A stretch of DNA of 64,000 nucleotides from Budorcas taxicolor (lineage: Eukaryota; Chordata; Mammalia; Artiodactyla; Bovidae), in NCBI RefSeq assembly GCF_023091745.1, contig NC_068925.1:7130001-7194000 (forward strand). The letters run 5' to 3'. How positions within the stretch are numbered: the first letter of the stretch is position 1; each line of letters begins with the position of its first letter. The notes beneath the pieces are model-generated. The model was not told the DNA's origin. It saw only the letters and a program-made list of their open reading frames with translations, and did not search any database. Made by a program: the position numbers and the translations under genes. This document shows, piece after piece, positions 45,716-57,519 of the stretch.

Positions 45716-46440
45716 TACTTAGCAATGTCATGTACCATATAGTTAAACCACTTAAAATATACAATTTAATAATTTAATATATTCATAAGTATATGCGACC
45801 ATCACCACAGTTGACTTTAGAACATTTCTATTACCTCAAGAAGAAACCTTGTACCCTTTCGTTATCAATCTCCTATCCCCTCGTTATCCTCCTCTCTATC
45901 AACAAACAGCCACTAATTTACGTTCTGATAAGAAAAGATACCATACTTGCTCTTAGCCAAAAGACCACGAAGTGATACCATTACTCTACTTTGTGTCTCT
46001 ACAGATTTCCCTGTTGTGGATTTTCATATCAAGGGATTATACAGTATGCGCAGGTTTGTGACTATCTTTTTTCGCTTAGCATGTTTTCAAAGTTTATCCA
46101 ACTTGTAACATGTATCAGTACTTTATTCCTCTTAAGGCAGAATAATATTCCATCATATGGGTTGTGTATCCATTCATCAGTTGACTGACATTTGGATTAT
46201 TTCCACTTTTTGGCTATTAAGAATAATGCTGCTATAAACATTCATTTACAAGTTTTAGTATGAACACATACTTTCATTCTCTAGGATTTTTACCAAGAGG
46301 TAAAAATGCTGGGTTTAATCATTTGAGAAATTTCCAAACTATTTTCCAAATAACTTGCACAATTTTATATTCTCACCAGTAGTATAAGAGGATACTGAGT
46401 TTTCATATGCTTAAAAACACTTTTTATTTTCTGATTTTAT
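45716..46440 (-). mobile_element. Old LINE-1 3' segment, antisense
   Basis: 'accacttaaaatatacaatt', 'gaccatcaccacagttgact', 'gcagaataatattccatcat', 'gttgactgacatttggatta' and 'aagaataatgctgctataaa' are the reverse of an old L1M-type 3' half. It hosts a U2 snRNA fragment. Confidence 0.78.
45910..45992 (-). pseudogene. U2 snRNA retropseudogene fragment (5' about 52 nt)
   Basis: The minus strand of 45925-45976 matches the first about 52 nt of U2 small nuclear RNA, including 'cttttggctaagagc' and the end 'ttcttatcag'. About eight differences are visible, and the gene's promoter elements are absent. It interrupts an old L1, and 11 of 15 bases match between the flanks ccactaatttacgtt (45910-45924) and ccattactctacttt (45978-45992), a decayed target-site duplication. 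It is truncated at the RNA's 3' side without a poly(A), a recognised form of snRNA retropseudogene. Not functional. Confidence 0.85.
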
Positions 46441-46598
46441 TTTTAATTTTAGTCATCTTGTGGGCCTTGATTTCTGTATTCATTGGCTCAAGAGACTTTC
46501 AGGATCAAGGCTCAAATTCTCCAACACCCCCTAAAAGACCTAACTGACTTGCCTTTTCCTCTGTTATTTTGCCCTGATAAGTCCACTTACATATTCTC

Positions 46599-48773
46599 AT
46601 TCAGTTCAGTTCAGTTCAGTTCAGTTCAGTCACTCAGTCGTGGCTGAGTCTTTGTGACCCCATGAATCGCAGCACGCCAGGCCTCCCTGTCCTTCACCAT
46701 CTCCCGGAGTTCACTCAGACTCACGTCCATCGAGTCCGTGATGCCATCCAACCATCTCATCCTCGGTCATCCCCTTCTCCTCCTGCCCACAATCCTCCCA
46801 GCATCAGAGTCTTTTCCAATGAGTCAACTCTTCGCATGAGGTGGCCAATGTACTGGAGTTTCAGCTTTAGCATTATTTCTTCCAAAGAAATCCCAGGGTT
46901 GATCTCCTTCAGAATGGACTGGTTGGATCTCCTTGCAGTCCATGGGACTCTCAAGAGTCTTCTCCAACACGACAGTTCAAAAGCATCAATTCTTAGGCGC
47001 TCAGCCTTCTTCACAGTCCAACTCTCACATCCATACATGACCACTGGAAAAACCATAGCCTTGACTAGACGGACCTTAGTCGGCAAAGTAATGTCTCTGC
47101 TTTTGAATATGCTCTCTAGGTTGGTCATAACTTTTCTTCCAAGGAGTAAGCATCTTTTAATTTCATGGCTGCAGTCACCATATGCAGTGACTTTGGAGCC
47201 CAAAAAAATAAAGTCTGACACTGTTTCCGCTGCTTCCCCATCTATTTCCCATGAAGTGATGGGACCAGATACCATGATCTTCATTTTCTGAATGTGAGCT
47301 TTAAGGCAACCTTTTCACTCTCCTCCTTCACTTTCATCAGGAGGCTTTTTAGTTCCTCTTCACTTTCTGCCATAAGGGTGGTGTCATCTGCATATCGGAG
47401 GTTATTGATATATCTCTCAGCAATCTTGATTCCAGCTTGTGCTTATTCCAGCCCAGCGTTTCATGATGTAGTCTGCATATAAGTTAAATAAGCAGGGTGA
47501 CAATATACAGCCTTGACGTTCTCCTTTTCCTATTTGGAACCAGTCTATTGTTCCATGTCCGTTCTAACTGTTGCTTCCTGACCTGCATAAAGATTTCTGA
47601 AGAGGCAGGTCTGGTGGTCTGGCATTCACATCTCTTGAAGTATTCTCCACAGTTTATTGTGATCCACACAATCAAAGGCTTCGACATTGTCAATAAAGCA
47701 GAAATAGATGTTTTTCTGGAACTCTTTTGCTTTTTTGATGATCCAGTAGGTGTTGGAAATTTGATCTCTGATTCCTCTGCCTTTTTAAAATACAGCTTGA
47801 ACATCTGGAAGTTCATGGTTCATGTGCTATTTAAGCCTGGCTTGGAGAATTTTGAGCACTACTTTACTAGCCTGTGGGAGGAGTGCAATTTTGGGGTAGT
47901 TTGAGCATTCTTTGGCATTGCGTTTCTTTGGGATTGGAATGAAAAGTGACCTTTTCCAGTCTGTTGTCACTGCTGAGTTTTCCAAATTTGCCAGCATATT
48001 GAGTGCAGCACTTTCACAGGATCATCTTTTAGGAATTGAAGTAGTTCAGCTGGAATTCATCACCTCCACTACCTTTGCTCATCGTGACACTTCCTAAGAC
48101 GCACTTGACTTCACATTCCAGGATGTCTGGCTCCAGGTGACTGATCATACCATCTTTCTTATCTGGGTTGTGAAGATCTTTTTTGTATAGTTCTTCTGTG
48201 TATTCTTGTCACCTCTTCTTAATATCTTCTGCTTCTGTTAAGTCCACACTATTTCTGTCCTTTATTGTACCCATATTTGCATGAAATATTCCCTTGGTAT
48301 CTCTCAAGGGAATTTTCTTGAACAGATCTGTAGTCTTTCCCATTCTATTGTTTTCCTCTTTCTTTGCACTGATCATTGAAGAAGTCTTTCTAGTCTCTCC
48401 TTGCTATTTTTTGAACTCTGCATTCAAATGGGTATATCTTTCCTTTTCTCCTTTTTTTCCCCTTCTCTTCTTTTCTCAGGTATTTGTAAGGCCTCCTCGA
48501 CAGCCATTTTGCTTTTTTTTTGCATTCTTTTTCTTAGGTATGGTCTTGATCCCTGTCTCCTGTACAATGTTATCAACCTCTATCCATAGTTCTCATGCAC
48601 TCTTTCAGATCTAATCCCTTGAATTTATTTCTCACTTCTACTGTATAATCATAAGGGATTTGATTTAGGTCATACCTGAATGGTCAAGTGGTTTTCCCTA
48701 CTTTCTTCAATATATGTCTGAATTAGGCAATAAGGAATTCATAATCTGAGTCACAGTCAGCTCCCAGTCTTGT
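46599..48773 (-). mobile_element. Longest BovB copy: endonuclease end, RT and 3' end
   Basis: Runs on the minus strand from within the endonuclease (about 48773) through the linker, the RT and the C-terminus to a (TTCAG)n tail array at 46599-46628. The YADD codons are intact near 47383-47395. The minus-strand frame 46757-47284 is open for 175 codons and holds the C-terminal YGCESW motif. Frameshifts occur elsewhere, so no complete protein is made. It ends head-to-head against a plus-strand BovB. Confidence 0.95.
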
Positions 48774-49507
48774 CAGCAAAGAACTAAAGAACCTCTTGAT
48801 GAAAGTGAAAGAGGAGAGTGAAAAAGTTGGCTTAAAACTCAACATTCAGAAAACTAAGTTCATGGCAACTGGTCCCATCACTTCATAGCAAATAGATGGG
48901 AAAACAGTGGAAGCAGTGACAGACTATTTTTGGGAGCTGCAAAATCACTGAAGATGGTGAATGCAGCCATGAAATTAAAAGATGCTTGCTCCTTGGAAGA
49001 AAAGTTATGACTAACCTGGACAGCAAAGCAGAGACATTACTTTGCCAGCAAAAGTCCATCTAGTCAAAGCTATGTTGTTTTTTTTTCCAGGAGTCATGTG
49101 GAGATATGAGAGACAGACTATAAAGAAAGCTGAGTGCCAAAGAGTTGATGTTTTTGGACTGTAGTGTTGGAGAAGACTTGAGAATCCAACCAGTCTATCC
49201 TAAAGGAAATCAGTGCTGAACATTCATTGGAAAGAGTAATGCTCAAGCTAGAGCTCCAATACTTTGGCCACCTGATTTGAAGAACTGACTCCTTGGAAAA
49301 GATCCTAATGCTGAGAAAGATTGAAGGCAGGAGCAGAAGGGGATGACAGAGGATGAGATGGTTGGATGGCATCACCGACTCAATGGACATGAGTTTGAGC
49401 AAACTCTTCATGTTGGTGACGGACAGGGAATCCTGGCATGCTGCATTCCATGTGGTCATAAAGAGTCAGACACGACTGAGTGACTGAACTGAACTGAACT
49501 GAACTGA
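48774..49507 (+). mobile_element. BovB 3' fragment, head-to-head with the previous one
   Basis: Starts within the RT C-terminus ('aagaactaaagaacctcttg') and ends in (CTGAA)n at 49488-49507. Contains a T-run expansion near 49078-49087 and a deletion of about 20 bp near 49180. Confidence 0.92.
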
Positions 49508-49914
49508 TTACTGGGTTTTATTAATAATAGTTAGAAATTCCTTCCAATGCATACCTAATGCCATAGGTGTAGTATAGCTGGATAACTCTGTGCAGCATCC
49601 TCATTCTTCCATTGGATTCATGTATATATTTGCTTAAGAAATTTTCTATTGAGTGTTCACCATATTCCAGACAATATTCTCGGAAAGAGGGGATTTGATC
49701 GTGGAAAAGCCAGAGACAAAAAAATCCTACCATCATGAGTCTTATAGATGCTGATAAATAAGATCCTTGTAAAAATATAGAAAACATTAAATAGAGTTAA
49801 GAACTAAGGAAAAAAGAAAGTACATCAAAGGGAATATGAATGGAAAGATAGATAAAAATGTGAGAAAAACTATCCAGGGAAGAGCAGATTGAGAAAGTGT
49901 CTTTGAGTAAGACT
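49508..49914. other. Non-coding, nothing recognised
   Basis: The 88-codon minus-strand frame at 49521-49787 has no domain. Unique-looking. Confidence 0.42.
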
Positions 49915-50166
49915 AGAAAGAAATCGGGGAGGGAGGTGCTTCCCAGGTGGCACTAGTGGTAAAGAGCCTGCCTGCCAATGTAGGAGACAGAGGAGATGCA
50001 GGTTCAATCTTCAGGTTGGGAAGATCCCCTGGAGTGGGGCATAGCAACCCACACAAGTATTCTTGCCTGAAGAATCCAAAGGATTGAGGAGCCTGGCAGA
50101 TAAGGTCACACAGAGTTGGACAAGACTGAAGCGACTTAGCACCCACACATGAACGCAGAAAGAAAT
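49915..50166 (+). mobile_element. Bov-tA SINE with 10-bp target-site duplication
   Basis: Head 'gcttcccaggtggcactagt', body 'caacccacacaagtattctt', end 'gaagcgacttagcacccaca'. AGAAAGAAAT lies at 49915-49924 and 50157-50166. Confidence 0.94.
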
Positions 50167-50430
50167 GGAGAGCTGACCATCGGGATATTTAGGAGAAGAG
50201 CATTCTGGGCAGAGCACACAAGACCCTCTGTAGTCAAAGGACCCTTCAGAGCATGGAGGGTCTATTCTGGAACAGCAGAAGTCTTTGTGACCAGAGGAGG
50301 GAAGAAAAGGAAGGCGGCAGAAGATAAGGCAGCAGAAAACTCAGAGAGGTTAAAGGAAACCAGATCACACAGGGCCAAGCAGTTTTTACTTTGAATGAGA
50401 TAAGAAATTATTGGAGGGTTTGGAGCAAAA
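50167..50430 (+). repeat. Old mammalian interspersed repeat fragment (class not named)
   Basis: 'gaagagcattctgggcagag', 'gagaggttaaaggaaaccag', 'atcacacagggccaagcag' and 'attattggagggtttgg' resemble the same old repeat as at 20-23 kb. A T18 run follows at 50439-50456. 50457-50680 is unassigned. Confidence 0.4.
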
Positions 50431-51190
50431 AAAAGTGATTTTTTTTTTTTTTTTTTACCAAAGACTTAAATAGAATCGCTGTAAAACAGTACACACTCAA
50501 CATGCTTGTCTGCTGAGAACTTGAGTTTTGGTGTTGGTAAGAGGTGTTTGTTTGTAAAAGAATATATTTTGGAAATCCAGGAATGATCACAAGAGTAAAC
50601 ATCAAATATATCATGGATTTACCTGTAAAATCAAGAAAATGACACAAGTGCAAGAACACATGGATGGCTTACTTTATAACTTGGATGTACACAAGGTTTT
50701 CTTACTATGGCTCATAATCCAGATACAATAAAAGACTGTATGACCACACAAAAGTTAAAAATGAAAATGTTTACAAGGCAAAAGCACTATACGGACACAT
50801 CACTTGCACACCCATCAGAAAGGCAAAAATTAGAAAGATGGATAATGTCTAAGACTGACAAGGATATGGAGGCAGAAGAATCCTGATTCAACTGTTGGTA
50901 GGACTGCAGACAGGAGAGCCAATAGTTGTAGTGTATATCATCAAAGAATACATGTACTCTGTAACTCTGTTCCTAGACAAAATTTCTGGAAGATTCTTTT
51001 ATAATTCCATAGGGTACATATATAAGGATGCTTATAATAGCATTGTAACAGCAGAGAGTTAGAGGCAATCTAGGTGCCCATGATGCAGAGTAGATAAGCA
51101 AAATGTGCTATATGCAACATATATATGCTACATGTCAGAAGTAACAGATTAAAGGCACATTTAGCAAAATAGGTGGATATTACAAACATC

Positions 51191-51532
51191 AAAAGTGCCT
51201 TGGGCAGCAAGGAGATCAAACCAGTCAATCCTAAAGGAAGTCAACCCTGACTATTCGCTGGATGGATGATGCTGAAGCTGAAGCTTCAATAAGTACTTTC
51301 ATCACCTTATGCGAAGGTCTTTTCATTGGAAAAGACCCTAATGTTGGGAAGGATTGAAGGCGGGAGGAGAAGCGGGTGACAGAGGATGAGATGGTTGGGT
51401 GGCATCACCTACTCAATGGGCATGAGTTTGAGCAAGCTTTGGGAGGTGGTGAAGAACAGGGAAGCCTGACATGCTGCAGCCCATGGGATCACAAACAGTC
51501 GGACACAATAGTGACTGAACAACAACGAAAAC
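51191..51532 (+). mobile_element. BovB 3' terminal fragment
   Basis: 'gtgccttgggcagcaaggag' to 'gtgactgaacaacaacg'. Covers only the last about 340 bp of BovB and ends in a CAA-type tail. Confidence 0.9.
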
Positions 51533-51554
51533 ATAGTGTTTTGTAAAATGTAAA

Positions 51555-51700
51555 GTAGTTTGAGCATTCTTTGGCAATGGGATTTGGGATTGGAATGAAA
51601 ACAGATGTTCTCGTCCTGTCGCCATTGCCGAGTTTTCCAAATTTGCTAGCATATTGACTGCAGCACTTTAACAGTATCATCTTTGGGGATTTGAAATGGT
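51555..51700 (-). mobile_element. BovB interior fragment without a 3' end
   Basis: 'gtttgagcattctttggcaa', 'ccgagttttccaaatttgct', 'actgcagcactttaacagta' match the inside of BovB (compare 47893-48035, same strand). It lacks the element's 3' terminus and tail, which is unusual because RTE insertions start from the 3' end. Confidence 0.88.
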
Positions 51701-52321
51701 TATTTACATAATGAGGTGCTATAAACTGTAAAAAGAATGAGGAATATCTCTGAACTTATATGTAGCGAATTCCAGCATTATCTGTTATATGGGGAAAGTG
51801 CATATAAGGTGCTTTCTTTTTATGTAATAAAGAGAAATAAGAAGACATACATAGTCTGTTCATTTGGGAAAAATTTAAGAAGATAAATAAGCCAGAAACT
51901 AGTGAAATTGGGTACCTATAAGAAGCGGGTAGAAATGGAGTATAAAGGAAAGGGACAGAATAGAAGGGGTGGGCAGGAGAATGTTTATGATCACACCTTC
52001 TTATATACTTCTGATATTTGGAACTATGTTACTGTCTACTGATATAAAAATTAGAAAATAAAAAATGTGGAAAAAACTAAAATGGAATACAAATAAAAAC
52101 AAATAGATTTAGTAGTATAATATAGCCACACTGCAGGGTGGGGGTAATTAATCTAAGCAACATTTGAACAGAGCAATGTTATTTTATGTTTGCAGATGAA
52201 AAGCAAAAACAAAAATATTTTAAACTAGTAGGTTTGGTTTCCACTAGAGTATAGGACTACAAATTGTAAAACTTCTTTCTGTGTATTCTATAACTGAGTA
52301 AATATATTAATAGATTATGGA

Positions 52322-54162
52322 TAATGGAAAGTCACGTGGGCCTTAGGAAGCATCGCTATGAACAAAGCTGGAGAAAGGAAAGCTATAAGCATCTGAATGC
52401 AGAGTTCCAAAGAATAGCAAGGAGAGATAAGAAAGCCTTCTTCAGCGATCAATGCAAAGAAATAGAGGAAAAGAACAGGATGGGAAAGACTAGAGATTTC
52501 TTCAAGAAAATTAGAGATACCAAGGGAACATTTTATGCAAAGATGGGCTCGATAAAGGACAGAAATGGTATGGACCTAACAGAAGCAGAAGATATTAAGA
52601 AGAGATGGCAAGAATACACAGAAGAACTCTACAAAAAAGATCTTCACGACCCGGATAATCACAATGGTGTGATCACTCATCTAGAACCAGACATCCTGGA
52701 ATGTGAAGCGAACAAAGCTAGTGGAGGTGATGGAATCCCAGTTGAGCTATTTCAAATCCTAAAAGATGATGCTGTGAAAGTGCTGCACTCAAAAAACCAG
52801 CAATTTGGAAAACTCAGCAGTGGCCACAGGACTGGAAAAGGTCAGTTTTCATTCCAATCCCAAAGAAAGGCAATGCCAAAGATTGCTCAGACTACCACAC
52901 AATTGCACTCATCTCACATGCTAGTAAAGTAATGCTCAAAATTCTCCAAGCCAAGCTTCAGCAATACATGAACCATGAACTTTCAGATTTTCGAGCTGGA
53001 TTTAGAAAAAGCAGATGACCCAGAGATCAAATTGCCAACATTTGCTGGATCATCGAAAAAACAAGAGAGTTCCAGAAAAAACATCTATTTCTGCTTTATT
53101 GACTATGCCTAAGCCTTTGACTGTGTGGATCACAATAAACTATGGAAAATTCCGAAAGAGATGGGAATACCAGACCACCTGACCTGCCTCTTGAGAAACC
53201 TGTATTCAAGTAAGTAAGCGAGAGTTAGAACAGGACATGGAACAATAGACATTCCAAATTGGAAAAGGAGTACGTCAAGGCTGTATATTGTCACCCTGCT
53301 TATTTAACTTATATGCAGAGTACATTATGAGAAACTCTGGGCTGGAGGAAGCACAAGCTGGAATCAAGATTGCCGGGAGAAATATCAATAACTTCAGATA
53401 TGCAGATGACACCACCCTTATGGACTGAAGAGTCTCTTGATGAAGATGAAAGATGAGAGTGAAATAGTTGGCTTAGAACTCAAGATTCAGAAAACTAAGT
53501 TCATGGCATCCAGTCCCATCACTTCATGGCAAATAGATGGGGAAACAGTGGCAACAGTGGCTGACTTTTGTTGGCTCCAAAATCACTGCAGATGGTGATG
53601 GCAGCCATGAAATTAAAAGATGCTTACTCCTTGGAAGGAAAGTTATGACCAACATAGACAGCATATTAAAAAGCAGAGACATTACTTTGCCAACAAATGT
53701 TCATCTAGTCAAGGCTATGGTTTTTCCAGTGGTCATGTATGGATGTGAGAGTTGGACTGTGAAGAAAGCTGAGCACCGAATAATTGATGCTTTTGAACTG
53801 TGGTGTTGGAGAAGACTCTTGAGAGTCCCATGGACTGCAAGGAGATCCAACCAGTCCATTCTAAAGGAGATCAGTCCTGGGTGTTCATTGAGGGACTGAT
53901 GTTGAAGGTGGAACTCCAATACTTTGGCCACCTGATGTGAGGAGCTGACTCATTTGAAAAGACCCTGATGCTGGGAAATATTGAGGGCAGGAGGAGAAGG
54001 GGACGACAGAGGATGAGATGGTTGGGTGGCATCACCGATACAATGGACGTGGGTTTGGATGGACTCCAGGAGTTGGTGATGGATAGGGAGGCCTGGCATG
54101 CTGCAGTTCATGGGGTTACAAAGAGTTGGACACGACTGAGCTGAACCAAACTGAACTGAATG
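52322..54162 (+). mobile_element. Most complete plus-strand BovB: linker, whole RT and 3' end
   Basis: A 202-codon frame (52324-52932) covers the linker and RT N-terminus ('ITHLEPDILECE', 'ANKASGGDGIPVEL'). After frameshifts the RT continues, with YADD intact near 53397-53411. The C-terminal frame 53537-53899 includes YGCESW. Oddity: the first 44 bp (52327-52370, 'cacgtgggccttaggaagca') belong about 340 bp downstream in BovB, exactly where this copy lacks about 27 bp (junction at 52708/52709). Confidence 0.95.
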
Positions 54163-55057
54163 GGAACTTGGCATCATACTGCTGGAAAGGGAGTTAAAAG
54201 GGAAAGAGGGAAGGTTAAAATAACACCTAAAAGGTTTTGGAACAAAATTTGAAGAACTGATATGAATTTATGACTTAGAAATAAATATAGATAGAAATAG
54301 ATTTAAATAGGTATGGGTATAGATATACAAACATATATTTCCCAGCTCTGCTTTCTGAGCTTTTAGAAGCAATGCTACTAAAATGGAAATGAACACACTT
54401 AGTATCCAGATCTTGGTTTTCAGACACCATTTTCTCCTAAAGGAGCCAGAATTCTTTGGATAAATGACAAGTTCTAGTGTTGGGTCTGGACAAATATAAG
54501 GTGAGACTGGGACATCTTACTCTGCCAGAAAAGAAATGCTCAAAAAATGGGAGAAACCATTCAAAATGACACAGGAGCTATTTTAAGGGTTCCCATTGGT
54601 CAAATCAAGGGCAATCACAATAAATAATGATACCAATATATTATGACCCATTAAATAAATGAAGTCTATATTGGTATAGATATCAAGTCCATGCTGATAT
54701 AGATAAATAGATGAAAGAACAAATGGGAGAGAAAGGAAAGCATCTCTTGGCTGTAATGCCAACTTAATAAATATAGAAGTTATAACTGAATGAAAAAAAA
54801 AAACCATAGTTTCTCAGCCATCATGGTAATAATTGATTCAGGTAAGAATCATAAAAATACTAAATAATAAAATTAGTAGGTGGAAATTTGATGTAAAATA
54901 AGATATTTACATAGTTTTAAAGAATCTCCTCTCAAAATGTTTCTTAATTACAAAAAGAAAATGTTAATTTTACACTATTAAAATAGCTGGGCACATACCA
55001 CTTTAAGTGATCAAAATTAACCATTAGGAACAGGGCAAATAGATAATATGTGCCTCC
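54163..55057. other. Unassigned, possibly an old retroviral or LINE interior
   Basis: Blocks such as 'aaatgccaacttaataa'-like sequence and 'tctcagccatcatggtaata' look repeat-derived and old, but I cannot name a family. No gene seen. Confidence 0.3.
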
Positions 55058-55381
55058 TGAGATCCAACCAGTCCATTCTGAAGGAGATCAACCCTGGGAT
55101 TTCTTTGGAAGGAATGATGCTGAAGCTGAAACTCCATTTCTGTGGCCTCCTCATGAGAAGAGTTGACTCATTGGAAAAGACTCTGATGCTGGGAGGGATT
55201 GGGGGCAGGAGAAGAAGGGGACGACCGAGGATGAGACGGCTGGATGGCATCACGGACTCGATGGATGTGAATCTGAGTGAATTCCGGGAGATGGTGATGA
55301 ACAGGGAAGCCTGGCGTGCTGCGATTCATGGGGTCGCAAAGAGTCGGACACGACTGAGCAACTGAACTGAACTGAACTGAT
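55058..55381 (+). mobile_element. BovB 3' terminal fragment
   Basis: 'gagatccaaccagtccattc' to (CTGAA)n at 55362-55380. Close to consensus and open in one frame for 105 codons (55048-55365), suggesting a relatively young copy. Confidence 0.94.
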
Positions 55382-55575
55382 ATAATGCATTGAAAAGGAT
55401 CCCTTCTGTGATGTTCCTGAAAAAAATGCATAATCTGAATCCAATCTGATGAAGAAATATCAAGCAAAACCAAATTGAGGCAGCTTCTAGTATGGTCCTG
55501 AATGATCTCTGCCTTCTGTTACTCCCACCCGTGTATAGGCCCTCTCACACTGAAAAGGACTGATCTGTATGTCTG

Positions 55576-56029
55576 TATTAGTCAAGGTTCTCCATAGAAG
55601 AAAAGACATAGAGACAGAGAGACACAGATACATGGAGAGAGACACAGACACAAAGACAGAGAGAGAGACAGAGGCAGAAACATGGATTTATAATAAATAA
55701 TTGTACACACAATTCTGAAAGCTGACAAGTCCCAAGATCTACAAGATGAGTTGGCAAGCTAGAGACCCAGGAGAGGCAATGGAGTAGCTCCAATCCAAAA
55801 ACCTGCAGGCTTTAGCCCTAGGAAGATCTGACTTTTCAGTTCCAGTCTGAAAGGCGAGAAAAAAAGCCAGTGTCCCAGTCTGAGAGCAGTCAGACAGGAG
55901 GAATTCTCCCTTACTCAAGTAATGGTCAGACTTTCCTTCTATTCAGGCCTTTAACTGATCAGATAAGCCTCATCCACATTAAGCAGGGCAATATACTTTA
56001 TGAGTCTACTGATATTACATGTTAATCTC
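55576..56029 (+). mobile_element. MaLR-like LTR with GACA-rich tract
   Basis: Starts 'tgtattagtcaaggttctcc', a typical start of a common mammalian MaLR-type LTR. It continues with an 'atttataataaataatt' block, 'ctgacaagtcccaagatcta', 'ggcctttaactgatcagata' and ends at 'atgttaatctc'. A purine-rich (gaca)n tract has expanded at 55600-55685. Subfamily not assigned. Confidence 0.55.
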
Positions 56030-56276
56030 AGGGATTCCCATCCAAGATGGTTAAATAGGAGGCTCTTGAACTCCCCTTTTCCCATGGACGTATCCAAACA
56101 CCATCTCCCTGTCAGAACAGAAAGGACAGAAAGCTTATTCAAAGAAATGATAGCTAAAAACTTCCCTAACCTGGGGAAGGAAATGAACCTCCAGGTCCCG
56201 GGATCCTAGAGAGCTCCAATTAGATTAATTCAGAGAGACTTAAACCAAAATACATCATAACTCAATCGTCAAAAGT

Positions 56277-57157
56277 TCAGTTCAGTTCAGTTCAGCCGCT
56301 CAGTCATGTCCAACTCTTTGTGACCCCATGAATTGCAGCACGCCAGGCCTCCCTGTCCATCGTCAACTCCCGGAGTTCACCCAAACCCACGTCCATCGAG
56401 TCGGTGATGCCATCCAGCCATCTCATCCTCTGTCGTCCCCTTTTCCTCCTGCCTCTAATCCCTCCCAGCATCAGAGTCTTTTCCAATGAGTCATCTCTTC
56501 TCATGAGGAGGCCAATGTACTGGAGTTTCAGCTTTAGCATCATTCCTTCCAAAGAACACCTGGGGCTGATCTCCTTCAGAATGGACTGGTTGGATCTCCT
56601 TGCAGTCCAAGGGACTCTCCAGAGTCTTCTCCAACACCACAGTTCCAAAGCATCAATTATTCGGTGCTCTGCTTTCTTCACAGTCCAACTCTCACATCCA
56701 TACATGACCACAGGAAAAACCATAGCCTTGACTAGATGAACCTTTGTTGGCAAAGTAACGTCTCTGCTTTTGAGTATGCTATCTAGGTTGGTCATAACTT
56801 TCCTTCCGAGGAGTAAGAGTCTTTTAATTTCATGGCTGCCATCACCATCTGCCTTGATTTTGGAGCCCAAGAAAAGTCTGACACTGTGTCCACTGATTCC
56901 CCATCTATTTCCCATGAAGTGATGGGACCAGATGCCATGATCTTAGTTTTCTGAATGTTGAGCTTTAAGCCAACTTTTTCACTCTCGTCTTTCACTTTCA
57001 TCAAGAGGCTTTTTAGTTCCTCTTCCCTTTCTGCCATAAGGGTGGTGTCATCTGCATATCTGAGGTGATTGATATTTCTCCCGGCAATCTTGATTCCAGC
57101 TTGTGCTTCGTCTAGCCCAGCGTTTCTCATGATGTACTCTGCATAGAAGTTAAATAG
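56277..57157 (-). mobile_element. BovB 3' half nested in old L1
   Basis: Minus strand, from within the RT (YADD codons intact near 57048-57060) to a (TTCAG)n array at 56277-56295. The minus-strand frame 56304-56915 is open for 203 codons. L1 sequence on either side is continuous ('cgtcaaaagtt' and 'tagttaaagactc'), with AGTT as a minimal target-site repeat. Confidence 0.95.
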
Positions 57158-57519
57158 TTAAAGACTCTTAAAAGCATAAAGAGAAAAGCAATGTATTATG
57201 TATAAGAGAACCCTCATAAGACTGGCAGCAGATTTTACAGTAGAAACTTTGCAGGTCAGAAGGGATCAGTGTGATATATTCAGCTGCTGATCAATAATAT
57301 TGTGTCCAGCAAAGTTGTTTTTGAGAATTCAAGGAAAAATGAAAAGTTTTCCAGACAAGAAAAAGTGAAAGGAATTTGTAATCATAAGACCAGCATTATG
57401 AGAAATGTTAAAGGGACTTAGTGAAACCTGAGATAAAATAGCCAATTAGGAACAGAAAACCTTAAAAGTATCAATCTCATTGGAAAAGATATTATTAAAT
57501 ATATAGTTAAATTCAGTTA

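Larger units (their letters stand above)
50680..52080 (+). mobile_element. Old LINE-1 (L1M-type) 3' half, plus strand, with two BovB pieces
   Basis: End of ORF2 and 3' UTR: 'cccatcagaaaggcaaaaat', 'ggtaggactgcagacaggag', 'aaaaagaatgaggaatatct', 'aagccagaaactagtgaaat', 'atatttggaactatgttact'. BovB pieces at 51191-51532 (plus) and 51555-51700 (minus) interrupt it. 52081-52321 is unassigned. Confidence 0.72.

Noticed and set aside
45925..45976. Functional U2 snRNA gene
   Set aside because: Only about 52 nt are present, with several differences and no snRNA promoter or 3' box.
46662..47291. 209-codon plus-strand frame
   Set aside because: It is the antisense of the BovB C-terminus. The coding strand there is minus, and the same shadow recurs over other minus-strand BovB copies (6266-6634, 56404-56739).
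52324..52932. 202-codon open frame that could look like a novel gene
   Set aside because: It is the linker and RT start of a frame-broken BovB LINE.
55578..55793. Cys/Leu/Ser-rich minus-strand frame resembling a membrane protein
   Set aside because: Low-complexity translation of the (gaca)n tract within the LTR-like element.
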